Assembly (NCBI GenBank): GCA_031002005.1
Contig: CM061919.1
Location: 34,127,088 to 34,191,087, forward strand
DNA length: 64,000 nt
Direction of reading: 5' to 3'
DNA from: Vandiemenella viatica
Taxonomy: Eukaryota; Arthropoda; Insecta; Orthoptera; Morabidae
The translations under genes were made by a program, and so were the position numbers. Position 1 is the first letter of the stretch. The number at the start of each line of letters is the position of its first letter. A model generated the notes under the pieces. The model was not told the DNA's origin. It did no database searches and saw nothing but the letters and a program-made list of their open reading frames with translations. This document shows positions 53,356-64,000 of this stretch, piece by piece.

Positions 53356-56139
53356 CTAGATAACATTTAATTTCTGTTGTAATAAATTGAATATGGAAGT
53401 TCCAGTAAATATTAACCCTTTCTGTACAATTGACAGTGATTTGTAGTCCTTATGAATATTATATTTGTTCCTAGTATTATGGCTATGTATGTCAGCATTA
53501 AGATTGAAGTGTTCAGGATTTTCCACTACACATGATAATACAGAATATACATACTGTGCTGGCACTGTTAGTACACCCAGGTTTTTAAATAGATTTCTGC
53601 ACGACGTCTGTGGGCTTGCTCCACAAATAGTTCTTATAGCACGCTTTTGTAATTTAAATACCCTCTGTGCTTGTGACGAGTTTCCCCAGAATGAGATGCC
53701 ATAAGTGAGCAGGGAATGAAAATATGCAAAATATACTAACTTTCTGGTTTCTATATTAGGTATTCTAGATATTGCTCTCAGTGAAAATGTTGCAGAATTC
53801 CGTTTTTAAGAAGTTGTTGAATATGCTGTTTCCAGTTCAATTTGTTATCTATATATACACCCAGGAATTATGTGAAACTGCTTTCATTGATTGCTTTTCC
53901 TTCTGATGTCATACTATAGCTGTCCTTTGTTTTATTTTTTGTAACAAACTGAAGTAATTGTGTCTTTTCTACATTAAGTATTAGTTTGTTGGCATTAAAC
54001 CACCTGTTAATTTTCTTTATGACATCATTTGCTGTGTTTTCGAGGTTTTGTGCTGATAGGTCTTTCAAGGATATGCTAGTATCATCTGCAAAAAGCACCA
54101 TGTATTCATTACCACCTAGTATATGTGGGAGATCATTTATATAGATTAAGAACAGCAGAGGGCCAAGAATTGAACCCTGAGGCACACCACATTTACCTAT
54201 ACCCCATTCTGAGTTTATAACATCTCCTGTATTGGCATCTTTCCGTGATACACATTGCTTTCTATTTTCCAGGTATGATTTAAACCAATGTCCTGGCTTA
54301 CCACTAACAACATAGTGGTCTAATTTACCTAGTAGAATCTCATGATCAACACAGTCAAAAGCCTTAGGAAGATGACAGAATATACCTAGGGAATTTAATT
54401 TTTTATGCATTGATTCCAGGATGTTGTTTACAAAATCAAAAATTGCTGAATCTGTTGAAACGCCTTGTCTAAAACCAAACTGTACTTTACTGAGTAGGTC
54501 ATTCTTTTGTAGATGTGCATTCACCCTTCTGTACATTGCTTTTCCAAAGATTTTTGAAAATGCTGGTAGAAGTGATATCGGTCTGTAATTTTCAATCTTT
54601 GAGGTGTCACCCTTTTTATAAAGTGTTTTGATTATTGACTTCTTAAGTGAGTCAGGAAAGATACCTTCTTCAAAAGAACTATTACAAATATGACTAATAA
54701 CTCTACTAATGCTGGTGTTACATTGTTTTACTACATGGGTTGAAACCTCATCATAACCAAATGACTTTTTATTTTTGAGGGATTTAATAATTTTGTCAAT
54801 TTCATTTTGACTGGTTGGAGAAATATAGACATAGGTGCTGTTTTTGGGTGACAGGGATTTAAGTATTGCTATAACATCCATATTCCCAATATATTTTCCT
54901 TTTTTTTTTCAGCAACTGTTAAGAAGTAGTTATTGAAAGCACTTCCTACATAAGAGGGGTCAGTTACTAGCTTATCATTAATGCTTATAGATATAGGTTT
55001 ATGTTCAAGAGATGATACAGTTGTTTCTCTTTTAATAATGTTCCAGACACTTTTATCTTATTATCTGAACTACTAATCTCATCGTTTATGGCCAAACGTT
55101 TAGCTTCTTTTATTACTTTGATTAAAATTCTACAGTAAGTTTTGTAATGTTGTCTGAGAAGCATATTATCAGTATTCCTAACTTTTACATACAATTCCCT
55201 TATATGTCTGCAAGATGTTTTAATACCAACTGTAATGCAATTATTGTTTAATCGTTTTTTTACCAATTGGAGCTAGTTTGTAGGGAGACACCTTTTGTAA
55301 ATTTCTAAAAACCTTTGGTGAAAGTAATTGAATTTATTGTTTACCCTTTTCAATTTACAAACAGTGCTCCAGTCCTCATTGAGAAGTAAATCATTTAATA
55401 TTTTTATTGAATTGTTCTTTAATGGCCTAACTCTGGCAAATGCTTTCTTTTTGTTATTTTCATTTCCCACAACATCCAAAGTATTTATTTGAGCATTATG
55501 GTCTGACAAACCATTTTCCATTGGAACTGTTTCATGTATTTCTAATTTATTGTGCTCTACAAAAATGTTATCAGTAATGGTACTACTATCTTTTTGTGTT
55601 CCAGTTGGGAAATTTACAGATTGATAGAGATTGAATGATCTAAGCATTCCTAGAAGATAATCTGTCTGGTTACATTCTACAGCAAAATTTATGTTGAAGT
55701 CTCCACAGAGGATAATTTCCCTTTTAGTACGTGATAAGTTCATTAGAACCGCCTCAAGTTTATTACAAAATTTACTGAAGTCTCATGTGGGAGCCCTATA
55801 AACTGTCAGCACTATAAGATATTTGTTTTCTAATTATAACTGTATTGCACAACATTCAAAATCTTGTTCTATACAGAATTTACTTACATCTAACGATTTT
55901 GTCTCAGTATTTTCTCTTACATATATTGCTGCACCACCCATTCTCATCTCTGACCTGCAATAACAAGAAGCTAATCTATATCCAATAAAAGGGAGGAGAG
56001 CTATTTCAGAATTCTTCAGATGATGTTTTGTCAGACATACGATATTTATGTTAAGATTCAATGATTTTTGGGTTTCTTCTATAGATATTATCAACTCATC
56101 AAGTTTGCTTGAGATACCCCTAATGTTCTGATGGAACAA
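53356..56139 (-). pseudogene. ORF2 of F: endonuclease and reverse transcriptase, frameshifted
   Basis: Endonuclease pieces: FHQNIRGISSKLDEL, VCLTKHHLKNSE (expected T-E-H changed to T-K-H), REIILCGDFNINF and NGLSDHNAQI. The RT lies in a long frame 53868-54881 with LKNKKSFGYDEVS, NYRPISLLPAFSKIFGKAMY, CHLPKAFDCVDHEILLGKL (catalytic Asp present), GVPQGSILGPLLFLIYINDL and VLFADDTSISLK. The C-terminal piece ends with FNLNADIHSHNTRNK. Four or more frame breaks (near 55800, 55270, 54950, 53870). The protein would nick DNA and copy RNA; now inactive. Confidence 0.88.
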
Positions 56140-56351
56140 AGCTATTTAAGACTGACATTCTTTATTTTTTACTGTAATACTATTATGTGCATTTCTTAAA
56201 TAACTCTTCCTACTCTTGACATTTGGCCTAAAAAAGACTGAGTCCTACTACCAATTACCACTGGGATGGGGTTCACAACCAACCTGCCTCTCCTGATACT
56301 ACTGGCTATCAGTTGTGTTAGCTTCTGCTTGCCCCGAACATTCAGGTGGAG

Positions 56352-56978
56352 TCAATGGGAGGTATGGTCACTCCGTGTTATGCCAGAAACATCTATCAGA
56401 CCAATGTGTGTTCGGTCAGCCTGACACAACGCACGTTTCAGATCTGCCTGTGTATGCTGTACCTGACCACGCATCCAGGGTTGATCATAACGCTTGAACA
56501 GGTCAACAAAACCAACATTGGTGTGAGTGGTGTTTTTAGCAATGTTGTCAATGTCTGTTTCAACACAACAATTGTGATTTCTGGACAGACTATTTCCAGC
56601 ACCCCCAACTATAATTATATGATCCTCTTTAGTAAGATCTTTACCCAGGCTTGAAATTTCATCCACAACATTGCCAAGTTCTGCATTAGGCTTAAATATA
56701 CTACACACCTCAACATCAGAGCCCAGGCTTGACTGTAACATTGCACTTAACCCCCTACCGTGACTACTTGCAAGCAATAACACCTTCTTGGATTTCTTTA
56801 TACGAGCTTTGTACAATGTGTGCTTTTCTACAGCTTTGTTGCAATGAGACAGCCCTGCTGTGGTATCTGATACATCCTCAGTTAAATTCTACAACACCAA
56901 AAAAGTATTGGAAACTTCCAACTGAAAATTTGTACAATGCTTTACAACCCTGCGACAGCCACCACACTTCTTGCTCAT
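56352..56978 (-). pseudogene. ORF1 of F: Cys-rich start plus SGNH-esterase-like domain
   Basis: The ATG at 56978 gives MSKKCGGCRRVVKHCTN, the beginning of a PHD-type zinc finger, then a stop. A frame from 56887 continues with KKVLLLASSHGRGLSAMLQ, the catalytic block I region of SGNH hydrolases (usually GDSHGRG; here ASSHGRG, with the Ser present). DHIIIVGGAGNSLSRNHN (block III region) and a C-terminal stretch with TQADLKRALCQADRTHIG follow. Such esterase-like ORF1s occur in CR1-type LINEs and may help membrane or RNA handling. Most of the zinc finger is deleted. Confidence 0.72.
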
Positions 56979-56990
56979 TGAGATTTTAAA

Positions 56991-57374
56991 CAAAACAAAC
57001 TATGTGCCCTTGAAGCGAGTTGTAACTTAACCTATAAATTCCTTTCCTTATAATGCAATATAATTTCCACAAGACACACCTTTCTCCGTTTACCACGCAA
57101 GCAAACCAATTTTAACAATAAACCTGTTAGTAACTGCTTGTTTCCTTCACTGATAGAAGATTAATTCCCTTTAACGGTTATTAGTATAATATAAACAACA
57201 CACACGAGTTTTAAACTTGTCGAACCAACACCTTTTTGAACTATTTAAACTATGATACTTTTACTACACAGTGTTACTACACTCAAATTCGCTAAACACG
57301 CCACCAGACAAATATTTCTACACGTTATTTAATATTAAAAGTAATTTAAAAGAGCTGGTATCAGTTCACAACTT
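56991..57374. other. AT-rich, no gene; probably 5' UTR of F and flank
   Basis: No open frame with recognisable content. It may contain the leader of LINE F, whose 5' end I could not place. Confidence 0.4.
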
Positions 57375-57620
57375 CCGCGAGTAAGAAACAGAAGTTGTAT
57401 ATTGCATCCGCCAATGAATCCCTAAATGTATATATACTGTTTTAGTAGATCTAATGACAAATGTGGTTTTATGTTTGATTATATTAATTTTATAATTTAT
57501 AATAGGAATGTATCTGAATTTTTGTCCAGTTACTTCTGAAGAAGACAAGCTTATGCTTGTCGAAACTGCAGTCAAGATTAATAAATCAAAAACTTAAGCA
57601 ACTTTTTGGCTATTATTGTA
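57375..57620 (+). repeat. Penelope-type terminal repeat fragment, third copy
   Basis: Matches the minus strand of 20885-21100: TAAATGTATATATACTGTTT, TAGATCTAATGACAAATGTG, then CTGAAGAAGACAAGC-TTAT-GCTTGTCGAAAC (57536-57566) in two adjoining blocks and GCAGTCAAGATTAATAAATC. The 7-bp stem GACAAGC/GCTTGTC between CTGAAGA and GAAAC resembles, imperfectly, a hammerhead ribozyme core. Confidence 0.6.
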
Positions 57621-59253
57621 CTTAATTTTATGTCTAGAAATGTATTTAATTATTTCCTCCACCCTCGGTACATATAAGTCATTAGCTATTTCCACAGATT
57701 TTAATTCGGGCCATTAGTTCTAAGCTGTGGTAATTTTTGCGCAGCTTGCTTACAGATTTATAATAGTATATATTAAGTGTCGTAATTATCATTATCACGC
57801 AGAGTATGGTTCAGAATGATCTATTAGCTAAAGTAAGTAGGTTTCGAATGGTGTCTTAAAGCTATCACAGCAGGAATATTTTTGTAGAAGGTTATGCTAC
57901 AGTATATTTACAAGCTCGTTTCGTGCTGTTCTTGACCAACGCCTGAAGTCCATAACAATTGTGGTTCTTATTTATTTTTTTTTATTTATTATTTTTTTTT
58001 AAGAAGAACTAATAATACAGAAAAAAGAGGTATGAAACAGTACCAGTATCATCTGATAGCCTGAAATCCTACCTGTAACAAATAAAGAAGGTCTTGCGCG
58101 TTTTATCAATAATTTATTAATTTCGATAGTTAATCGCATTGCGTGCGACCACGTACAAGGATAGTCAGCAGTGATGAGTCCGGACGAACGCGTGTCCATG
58201 CCTGCAGCTGCTTCAGTGTGAGCAGGCCCGACAAAGCGTCATCTGCTAAGCCGCCGACAGCAGTAATCAACAGGACACAAAGAAAACATCTGCTACAGGT
58301 GGCTTGTATCCACAGGAAGATGGAAAAAAACCTCGTGTCTTGGTATAAATGAGCCTCTATTTGTTTCTGGGGGGAGGGGAAAGGAGGCAGTCGTTCTTCC
58401 CAAAGGAGCAGCAGATAAATGGGAGGTTAAACTTATGATAATGGAGTTGAGGATGTCAACGTGACAGTAGGTTTGTTAAGTCTGTATCTTTGGTTCGTCA
58501 ACTGCGAGAAGGGGGGAGTCGAAATTAACGGAACTCATTACAAAGCTGACAGCAGTAAGGTCTCAGCCAGCAAGGTGTTTGATTGGTTTAGGTCGGCTTG
58601 CCACTACTATTCCTCTGAGCTTCAGACCCCATTGTGCGGCCTAGTCGAAGCTTGGGTATGGCGAGTGGACGACGTTTGGTGTAGTATTATAACTGATAGC
58701 GCCACATACGTCAAAAAAAATTAATTAGATAGTTATGGAGAGCTACAAATTGTCTATAAGAGCATGATTTTATAATTTTATAGTGTCAATATTTAGCCAG
58801 TAACTTCTCTTTAAAGATATCAAGTATAATAATTATGAATTCAGAACCCAGCAGTGCATCTCCTTACATAATCAACCACCCACAGTGCCAGTACTTCATA
58901 CAGGTTTACTTGCCGCTGAAATATGTACCGTCACATATTTCAAAAAATCTAATTAAATAGATCTAGAGAACAATTAATTGTAAACAAATTCACATTATTA
59001 AATTTTATACAGTAAATATTGAGCAAGTAACTGCCCAATAAAGATTTAAAGTACGTTTCCTCACCGGCTACTACATTAAACACTTGTATAATCATATCTC
59101 ATGAAAGAATTTACTTTTCAAAACAGCATATGTTTCAGTAATGTTTGATTTGATCTATGGTATAGAATAAATCAAAACTTATATAGCGTTTCTCCCCGGT
59201 GCAAAGCGTACTTAATAAGAGTGTGGTCTTTCTGAAAAGCTAAGACTAAACCA
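57621..59253. other. No supported gene
   Basis: Mixed AT-rich sequence. An open stretch at 58461-58724 has no recognisable domain, codon pattern or splice context. Nothing else seen. Confidence 0.5.
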
Positions 59254-59491
59254 TTTTTTTTTTTTAAACTGCTTAATGTCTCTCAACAGGTCTTTAGAGA
59301 CGGGAAAGGATGGGGGGCAAGGAATGGGAAGGAATTCGGCCATGGCCTTTTGAAGGAAGCATCCCGGCATTTGCCTGGAGTGATTTGGGAAAACCATGGA
59401 AAACCCAAATCTGGATGCCCGGAAGGGGATTCGAACCACCGTTCTCCCGAATGCGAGGCCGGAACGCTAGCCGTTACACCTCAACGCTCGG
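59254..59491 (-). mobile_element. tRNA-derived SINE, second copy, minus strand
   Basis: Minus strand: CCGAGCGTTGAGGTGTAACG, CTCGCATTCGGGAGAACG, B-box GGTTCGAATCC, TTTTCCATGGTTTTCCC, GGGATGCTTCCTTCAAAAGG and a 3' A-run (plus T 59254-59265). Same family as 6869-7114. No clear TSD. Confidence 0.85.
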
Positions 59492-60419
59492 TGCCAAAAC
59501 CGTATCACAGTGCTAAAAACAGTTGGCGCATACAGATACTTTGATTCTGTAAGTAAAGATGCTGTGTGACAGCACTTTGTAATAGTATAGTTTAACGCAT
59601 CTACTTTTGAACATCACACATATGAGATATTGCCTATCTAGAGCCGTGCCTAAACTTGTGTTATGAAAACCTGCTATTAAGTAGCACGTTTCAAATAAAG
59701 TACTATAGTACTATTATAATATAGGTTACTAACGATAGATGGTGATATCTTCTGAGTAAAGCCGACCTATCATCAGTTAGGGTAGTTATTTCCAGGGGGA
59801 AACGATGGAAGGGAGGGATCGGTACGAGCAAACTCCAGTGGGCTACCATCGCCCCTAGCGGTGATTGGTGGAACTACCTGGTGCCTTCAGTCCTACGTAC
59901 CGTATCAGCGAAACATCCAGTGACACAGTAAATATTGTTTGTAATTTAAAATTTTATTGGGGTAGATAGGAGAAATATCTATTGAGTACTGAACTGTTAC
60001 AACAAGTGTTTCAGAGAATATTTACAGCAATAAGAAAGTCCATTCTGATAGTCTGTAGTAGCATGGTATTCTTCTGCACAATCCACGTCCATCGAAGAGA
60101 GTTTCTTTGCCCATAATTCCCTTCCCTGCACCACTGGGTGCCGCTACTCATCGACTGCTGTACGATGTTGTGATTCCACATTGTTTTCATTCGCTCGAGT
60201 TTGTACCTTTTTTTCTTTTCAAAGTGTCACAATTTTTCAGAACTTACTTTTATCGATCTTGAAATGATTTTAAAAGGTACCTCGCAGAGTAGTTGATACG
60301 AAATGTTATTATGTTACATCAATTCACGCGACAAACAAGGGCACTCCTATCTCCGTTCGTCTCCCGTGCGGAGGGTTGGGAAGGAAAGCAGAGAGAACTG
60401 CGGTGTTGTGTGACTGCAG
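59492..60419 (+). other. End of the LRR intron; no element recognised
   Basis: No gene or repeat recognised. It ends in TGTTGTGTGACTGCAG at 60419, the acceptor of the next LRR exon. An open frame runs through the splice site from 60376 but shows no LRR residues upstream of it. Confidence 0.5.
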
Positions 60420-60603
60420 GCTGGTGGAGGAGCCGTGGAGCCGCCGCCTCGACCTGTCCGGCAACCGGCTGCAGACGCTGAGCAGGCGGCGCGTGGCGGC
60501 GCTGCGCGCGCTGGCGTGGGACGCCGTCGCCCTGCGGCTCAACCCCTGGGACTGCTTCACGTGCGAGACGGCGCCGCTCAGAAGCTGGCTCCTCACTCCG
60601 CAG
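60420..60603 (+). CDS. Leucine-rich-repeat protein, exon with C-terminal cap
   Basis: Reading frame: LVEEPWSRRLDLSGNRLQTL (last LRR), SRRRVAALRALAWDAVALRL, then NPWDCFTCETAPLRSWLL, the start of an LRR C-terminal cap (NPWxCxC...LxxWL), which closes extracellular LRR domains with disulfides. The acceptor CTGCAG is at 60419; the exon begins with the third base of a codon (phase 2), exactly fitting the phase-2 end of the exon at 11215 (AG|G, Arg). It ends at CAG|GTGCTC in phase 0. Very GC-rich (about 73 percent by eye). The rest of the cap and any transmembrane segment must lie in later exons beyond this window or unrecognised. Confidence 0.77.
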
Positions 60604-60907
60604 GTGCTCCGCTGCAGTTCATTTTCATTATAAATTTGCGATTTCAAGAAATATTTCTTTTCTTACTTGGAATAAAATGTGTCGGGAATAATTACATACT
60701 TATTTTTGAGAGACATAAAAGGTAATTTTTCATTGGTAACATGGCTGCAGAAAGTGTTCTTTTCTGTCGTAAATCGAGATCTCATTTCTTTCGATAGAGA
60801 AATGAGATCCGTTCAATAAAACGCTACACCTACCTTCAAACTTTTTAATATTCTCATCCCAGTAATAACACTCATCATACCTTCACTTGCAATGCATCTC
60901 TATTGGA

Positions 60908-60964
<57 letters not shown>

Positions 60965-61295
60965 GGCTTTACGTTTCGTGGACATCAAGTTCATCAGCAT
61001 ATACACTGCTGAAAAGTTTTTAAGCACAGAATATGGTGATAAGAAATCGCTCACTACCACTTTTTCTTACCCTTCCACCCAATCCAGAAATTACAAAATT
61101 ACTTCCACCAACTAAGCTAGAACCAACAAACCCTGTGTAAAGCGCCATACCTTGCAGAGCCCTCACCGCGATCTGGTCCAACTAAGTCAAATGCAAGGGA
61201 AGTAATACAAGTTACTTGAATATGCATCCGCGATCGCACAAAGTTCTGTGACCAGTTAACCCTTCGTAACAAGAAACTGTGGTCGTTACGTTGGC
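60604..61295. other. Intron or downstream sequence with a 53-base T homopolymer
   Basis: Begins with the donor GTGCTC. T runs without interruption from 60910 to 60962 after TATTGGAAG, with no retroelement body or TSD beside it. Nothing else recognised. Confidence 0.6.
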
Positions 61296-61511
61296 AGGGC
61301 CGCATTTAAGCATAGGCTTCCTAGGCTGTAACCTAGGGGCCCGCACCACAAAGGGGGGACTCACACCACAGCCGGAGGGCCCCCCGCCTAGGAAAGCTGT
61401 AGAGCTAAAGAAAAGTACGCCGATAAATAATTATTACGCCACTGCTGACTGCCGACAGGGATCCGCACCACATGTATAGCCTAGGACCCATAAAGCCTAA
61501 ATGCGGCCCTG
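61296..61511. mobile_element. hAT-type MITE, 216 bp
   Basis: CAGGGCCGCATTTAAGCATA at the left and its inverted partner GCCTAAATGCGGCCCTG at the right. Flanks TACGTTGG (61288-61295) and TACGCTAT (61512-61519) are a decayed 8-bp duplication. No coding. Confidence 0.75.
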
Positions 61512-63169
61512 TACGCTATAATAACAGAGAAAGTATGAATTGGAGTAAAAACATTTTGGTAGACAGTGTAGATTTCCTTTGATGCAAACACAGAATTGCA
61601 ATTCGATGGTCCAGAAAACTGGTCAAGGGGTCTTCATGTTCGGTAATTGACCTATCAATTGGATCAGAAATCACGATGTGGGGAAGTACTTTAACAACAC
61701 TTGCTCCAACAATCGTGTGCTAATGTCCCCGATGTCGACGTGCCCTAAAGCTCCAATAACAACAATCCAATAACCCATCATTAATTACCCAAACGGTTTG
61801 TCGTAAAAACTGCTGTTGGTTTCTATACTACCGGATGATGGACTGTGTAAGTCTCGAGATATTCATATTTGGACGCGTGAGTTTTTGTTCGATTTGTGTA
61901 CATTTTAATTTCTGTGAATTACGCAGGTTTATAGGTTTAAAAAAGGGTTTGCTGCAACAGTCAAGTAAACGGTTACATAAAATCTTTCTGGGAAATCAAA
62001 ATAATGGTGGTTGGTACACTAGGCCCGAGCTTTAACTGATATTGTTACTAGAAAGCTGCAGCTCGTAGTCATTAATCCATAACAATCCCCAAATATACTG
62101 ATTGGACCATGCGACCCGAACTGAAATATAAACAGAGACTTGGTGATAATTTAATCGTGGAACAGGAAGTAACCACACAATTTCGATGAAATTCAATAGA
62201 CTGGTATCAAATCTGCGTTCTCTCAAGGATTCGAAGCCCTATACAGTTATTGGCGCCGAAGATTTAACATTACTATTTTATTAGGCCGGTTTAGAGCTTG
62301 TGTTCCCGACACATTTGCTATTTCCATGTCTGGGATATGAAGCGGTGGTCCCCAGAACAAAGAGCTCTTGTATAGGGTTTGCGAAAAAACATATTTGTAA
62401 AATTATAGAGCACCAAGGAGCAATAAGCTCCTGTACAAGTATTGTGGGCTGTCCATTATCCTTGTCGGGCTTTGAACCTGTGTGCCACAGCTATTGCGAA
62501 TTGGCCTGTCCCTGTATCCGAGTAATGCGGCGATTTTGGTACCGTTTGCAAATTTGACACTGTACAGATGACTTGCGTGCAACGGGGGACTTGAAGCTCA
62601 GGTTACAGCAGGCATTGCTAATTTTTATACGAACCTGGGAGTTAATTTGGTCTGATGTGAATTTGACTTGGAATTCGAACTCTATATCGCCCACTTGTCC
62701 GGGGATCGAACAGAGGATTCCTTTCCCAAGTGCGTGTGTACCATTCCACATCATTTATACTGTAGAGAGCGGCAGTGGTGTTTATTAAGTGTGTGGGCGG
62801 CCTTGAAGGGCTCATTTGGAGGAGGAAGGTTACCTTCAACTCCGGTTATGGCCAGCCGTGTGGAAAATCTAACTCGCACTGTGAGATTTTAATAAAATGA
62901 CATGCATTAGTTCTTGCGGGGCAGTTAAAAGCCCGTTTAACGTCAGGCTGACAGCGCAAGCTACCTGCGGCGACACGGCTCCGCGGGCAGTTAGAGGCCG
63001 GCTGGTCTTACAGGTGGCGGTCGAAGTATGACCTTGAATCATGGGTAGAACATACATATAGATGCTACTGCACAAGATAGTTACCTTAAGATATGTAATA
63101 TGTTAGAGGGTACATTACAATATATGTTCCAACTAATTCTACGCAACACACACGTGTAACATCTGATTC
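61512..63169. other. No supported gene
   Basis: Mixed sequence without a recognised gene, exon or repeat family. GTCCGGGGATCGAAC near 62697 resembles a pol III B-box, but no SINE body follows. Confidence 0.45.
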
Positions 63170-63520
63170 GTTGGAATTTGGGCATTGAAATTACGATGGA
63201 GAAATTAATTGTTTCTCTGCTTTCGCACAGCATTAAAATGAAGACACTTTCTTTAGGAAGTTGTCTAATGGATTTGCTCGCTTACGGAATTAGTTGGCGG
63301 TTTAGGGATGTTGGGGATTCTACAATAACCGTGATGCCGCAATTTGACGATGGATTCTTATGTAACTCGATGAGACCAATTGAAAGTAAAAAAGAGATAC
63401 TGTACCTCAAAACTGACGTGGTTAGGTTGAAATACGGCCTGTATCAGAATAAAAATTTCACCATAGCCGAATTTGGTAATGAATTCGTCTGTAACTCGAC
63501 GAGACCAATCGAAAATGAAG

Positions 63521-63556
<36 letters not shown>

Positions 63557-63740
63557 CCTTTAGTTCTCGAGATATTGTACCTCAAAAGTTAGGAAGTTTG
63601 AGATCCGGCCTGAACCAGACCAAAAAAATAAAAAATAAAAAAATCCGAAAAATCGAAACCTCTACACGGTGGAAATTCACTATAGGCGTTTTATTTTCTT
63701 CCTAGTTGTTGTTGTTAGGTTGAAATATGGCTTTCACTAG
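63170..63740. repeat. Satellite-like family, second array, with TA microsatellite
   Basis: Inverted relative to 13370-14400: GGTTGAAATACGGCCTGTAT (about 63424), ATAGCCGAATTTGGTAATGA, AACTCGACGAGACCAATCGA (63493), TTCTCGAGATATTGTACCTC (63563) and TAGGTTGAAATATGGC (63717). The unit AACTCGATGAGACCAAT/AACTCGACGAGACCAAT repeats 128 bases apart (63365 and 63493). A (TA)n run occupies about 63521-63549. Confidence 0.65.
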
Positions 63741-64000
63741 AACAAACGTCACAAAAATTACAAGGAACCATTGCTATAACTGTTTTGTTTAGTTCTATAA
63801 GAATTCATCAGAGTAATGATAGAACTGCCGCGACGTTTCTTCTATAGTTTGGATCTGTTAGTAAGCTAGCTTTCAATAATTTAAAACCCACCGAAACGAT
63901 ATCTTCTCCAAGAAATTCACATTTATCAAACTGCGTTTTAGGGGAATCCCGTTAACATGTCCTTTAGTAACGGCCCATTTATTTTATTGTTATCTTGGCA
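63741..64000. other. No feature recognised
   Basis: 260 bases without gene, exon or clear repeat. Confidence 0.5.

Larger units (their letters stand above)
53340..56990 (-). mobile_element. CR1-group LINE F with esterase-type ORF1
   Basis: Minus-strand LINE with ORF1 (zinc finger plus esterase-like domain) and ORF2 (endonuclease, reverse transcriptase). Ends not sharply defined; no TSD identified. The combination of an SGNH-type ORF1 and FADD-type RT is typical of CR1/L2-related clades. Confidence 0.8.

Noticed and set aside
58461..58724. Possible small gene of 87 codons
   Set aside because: No domain, signal peptide, splice context or codon signature; length is within chance for this composition.

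Overview
The window looks like intergenic and intronic DNA from an arthropod, most likely an insect. It is built almost entirely of nested transposable elements. Evidence for an insect is the mix of Jockey-type, CR1-type and RTE-type LINEs, Penelope-like elements, a Polinton/Maverick relic, mariner, Tc1, hAT and PIF/Harbinger pieces, and a tRNA-derived SINE. The SINE 3' body resembles SINEs I associate with polyneopteran insects; I cannot fix the species. The only host gene I can support is a leucine-rich-repeat (LRR) gene on the + strand. It has one exon at 10909-11215 and another at 60420-60603. Their splice phases match, so the 49 kb between them may be one TE-filled intron.

Layout. 1-6750: decayed Polinton (DNA polymerase B, small virion-like protein, protease, minor and major capsid) with a mariner at 2024-3225 in the middle. 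6869-7114: SINE with an 11-bp target-site duplication (TSD). 8275-9115: RTE 3' fragment. 10909-11215: LRR exon. 12075-13302: CR1-like LINE fragment. 13370-14906: degenerate satellite-like repeats. 14409-20695 and 45461-51698: two arms of an inverted duplication of about 6.2 kb. Each arm holds a solo LTR interrupted by a composite Jockey-type element. The right arm ends exactly at a 1000-N gap (44461-45460). 20885-24764: Penelope-like element (PLE) remains with inverted terminal repeats and a Jockey fragment inserted.

24765-33683 is a nest. A PLE 3' end (minus strand) was hit by a gag-only element (C, 13-bp TSD), and C was hit by a second gag-only element (B, 17-bp TSD). A near-complete autonomous Jockey-type LINE (A1, 28905-33599) inserted in the same PLE. 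33684-34683: start of a third gag-only type element (E), cut off by the tail of another Jockey-type LINE (D, minus strand, 34684 to about 40140). 40317-40755: PIF/Harbinger transposase exon. 41404-44460: Tc1 element split by an hAT element that itself holds two smaller inverted-repeat elements. 51699-53033: PLE GIY-YIG copy. 53340-56990: CR1-group LINE with an esterase-type ORF1. 59254-59491: second SINE. 60420-60603: LRR C-cap exon. 63170-63740: more of the satellite-like family.

How the parts work together. The A and D elements encode the usual two proteins: a gag-like RNA-binding ORF1 with zinc knuckles, and an ORF2 with AP endonuclease and reverse transcriptase. B, C and probably E carry ORF1 only, yet B and C are cleanly delimited by TSDs. 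They may therefore have been copied by enzymes supplied in trans, as in half-LINEs. A1 and D share a hairpin in their 5' leaders whose stem is preserved by compensatory changes, at identical spacing from a second conserved box. A-type copies end in a covarying hairpin followed by short tandem repeats. These gag-only satellites and shared leader and tail structures are the most interesting content. The inverted duplication next to the gap may be real or an assembly artefact.
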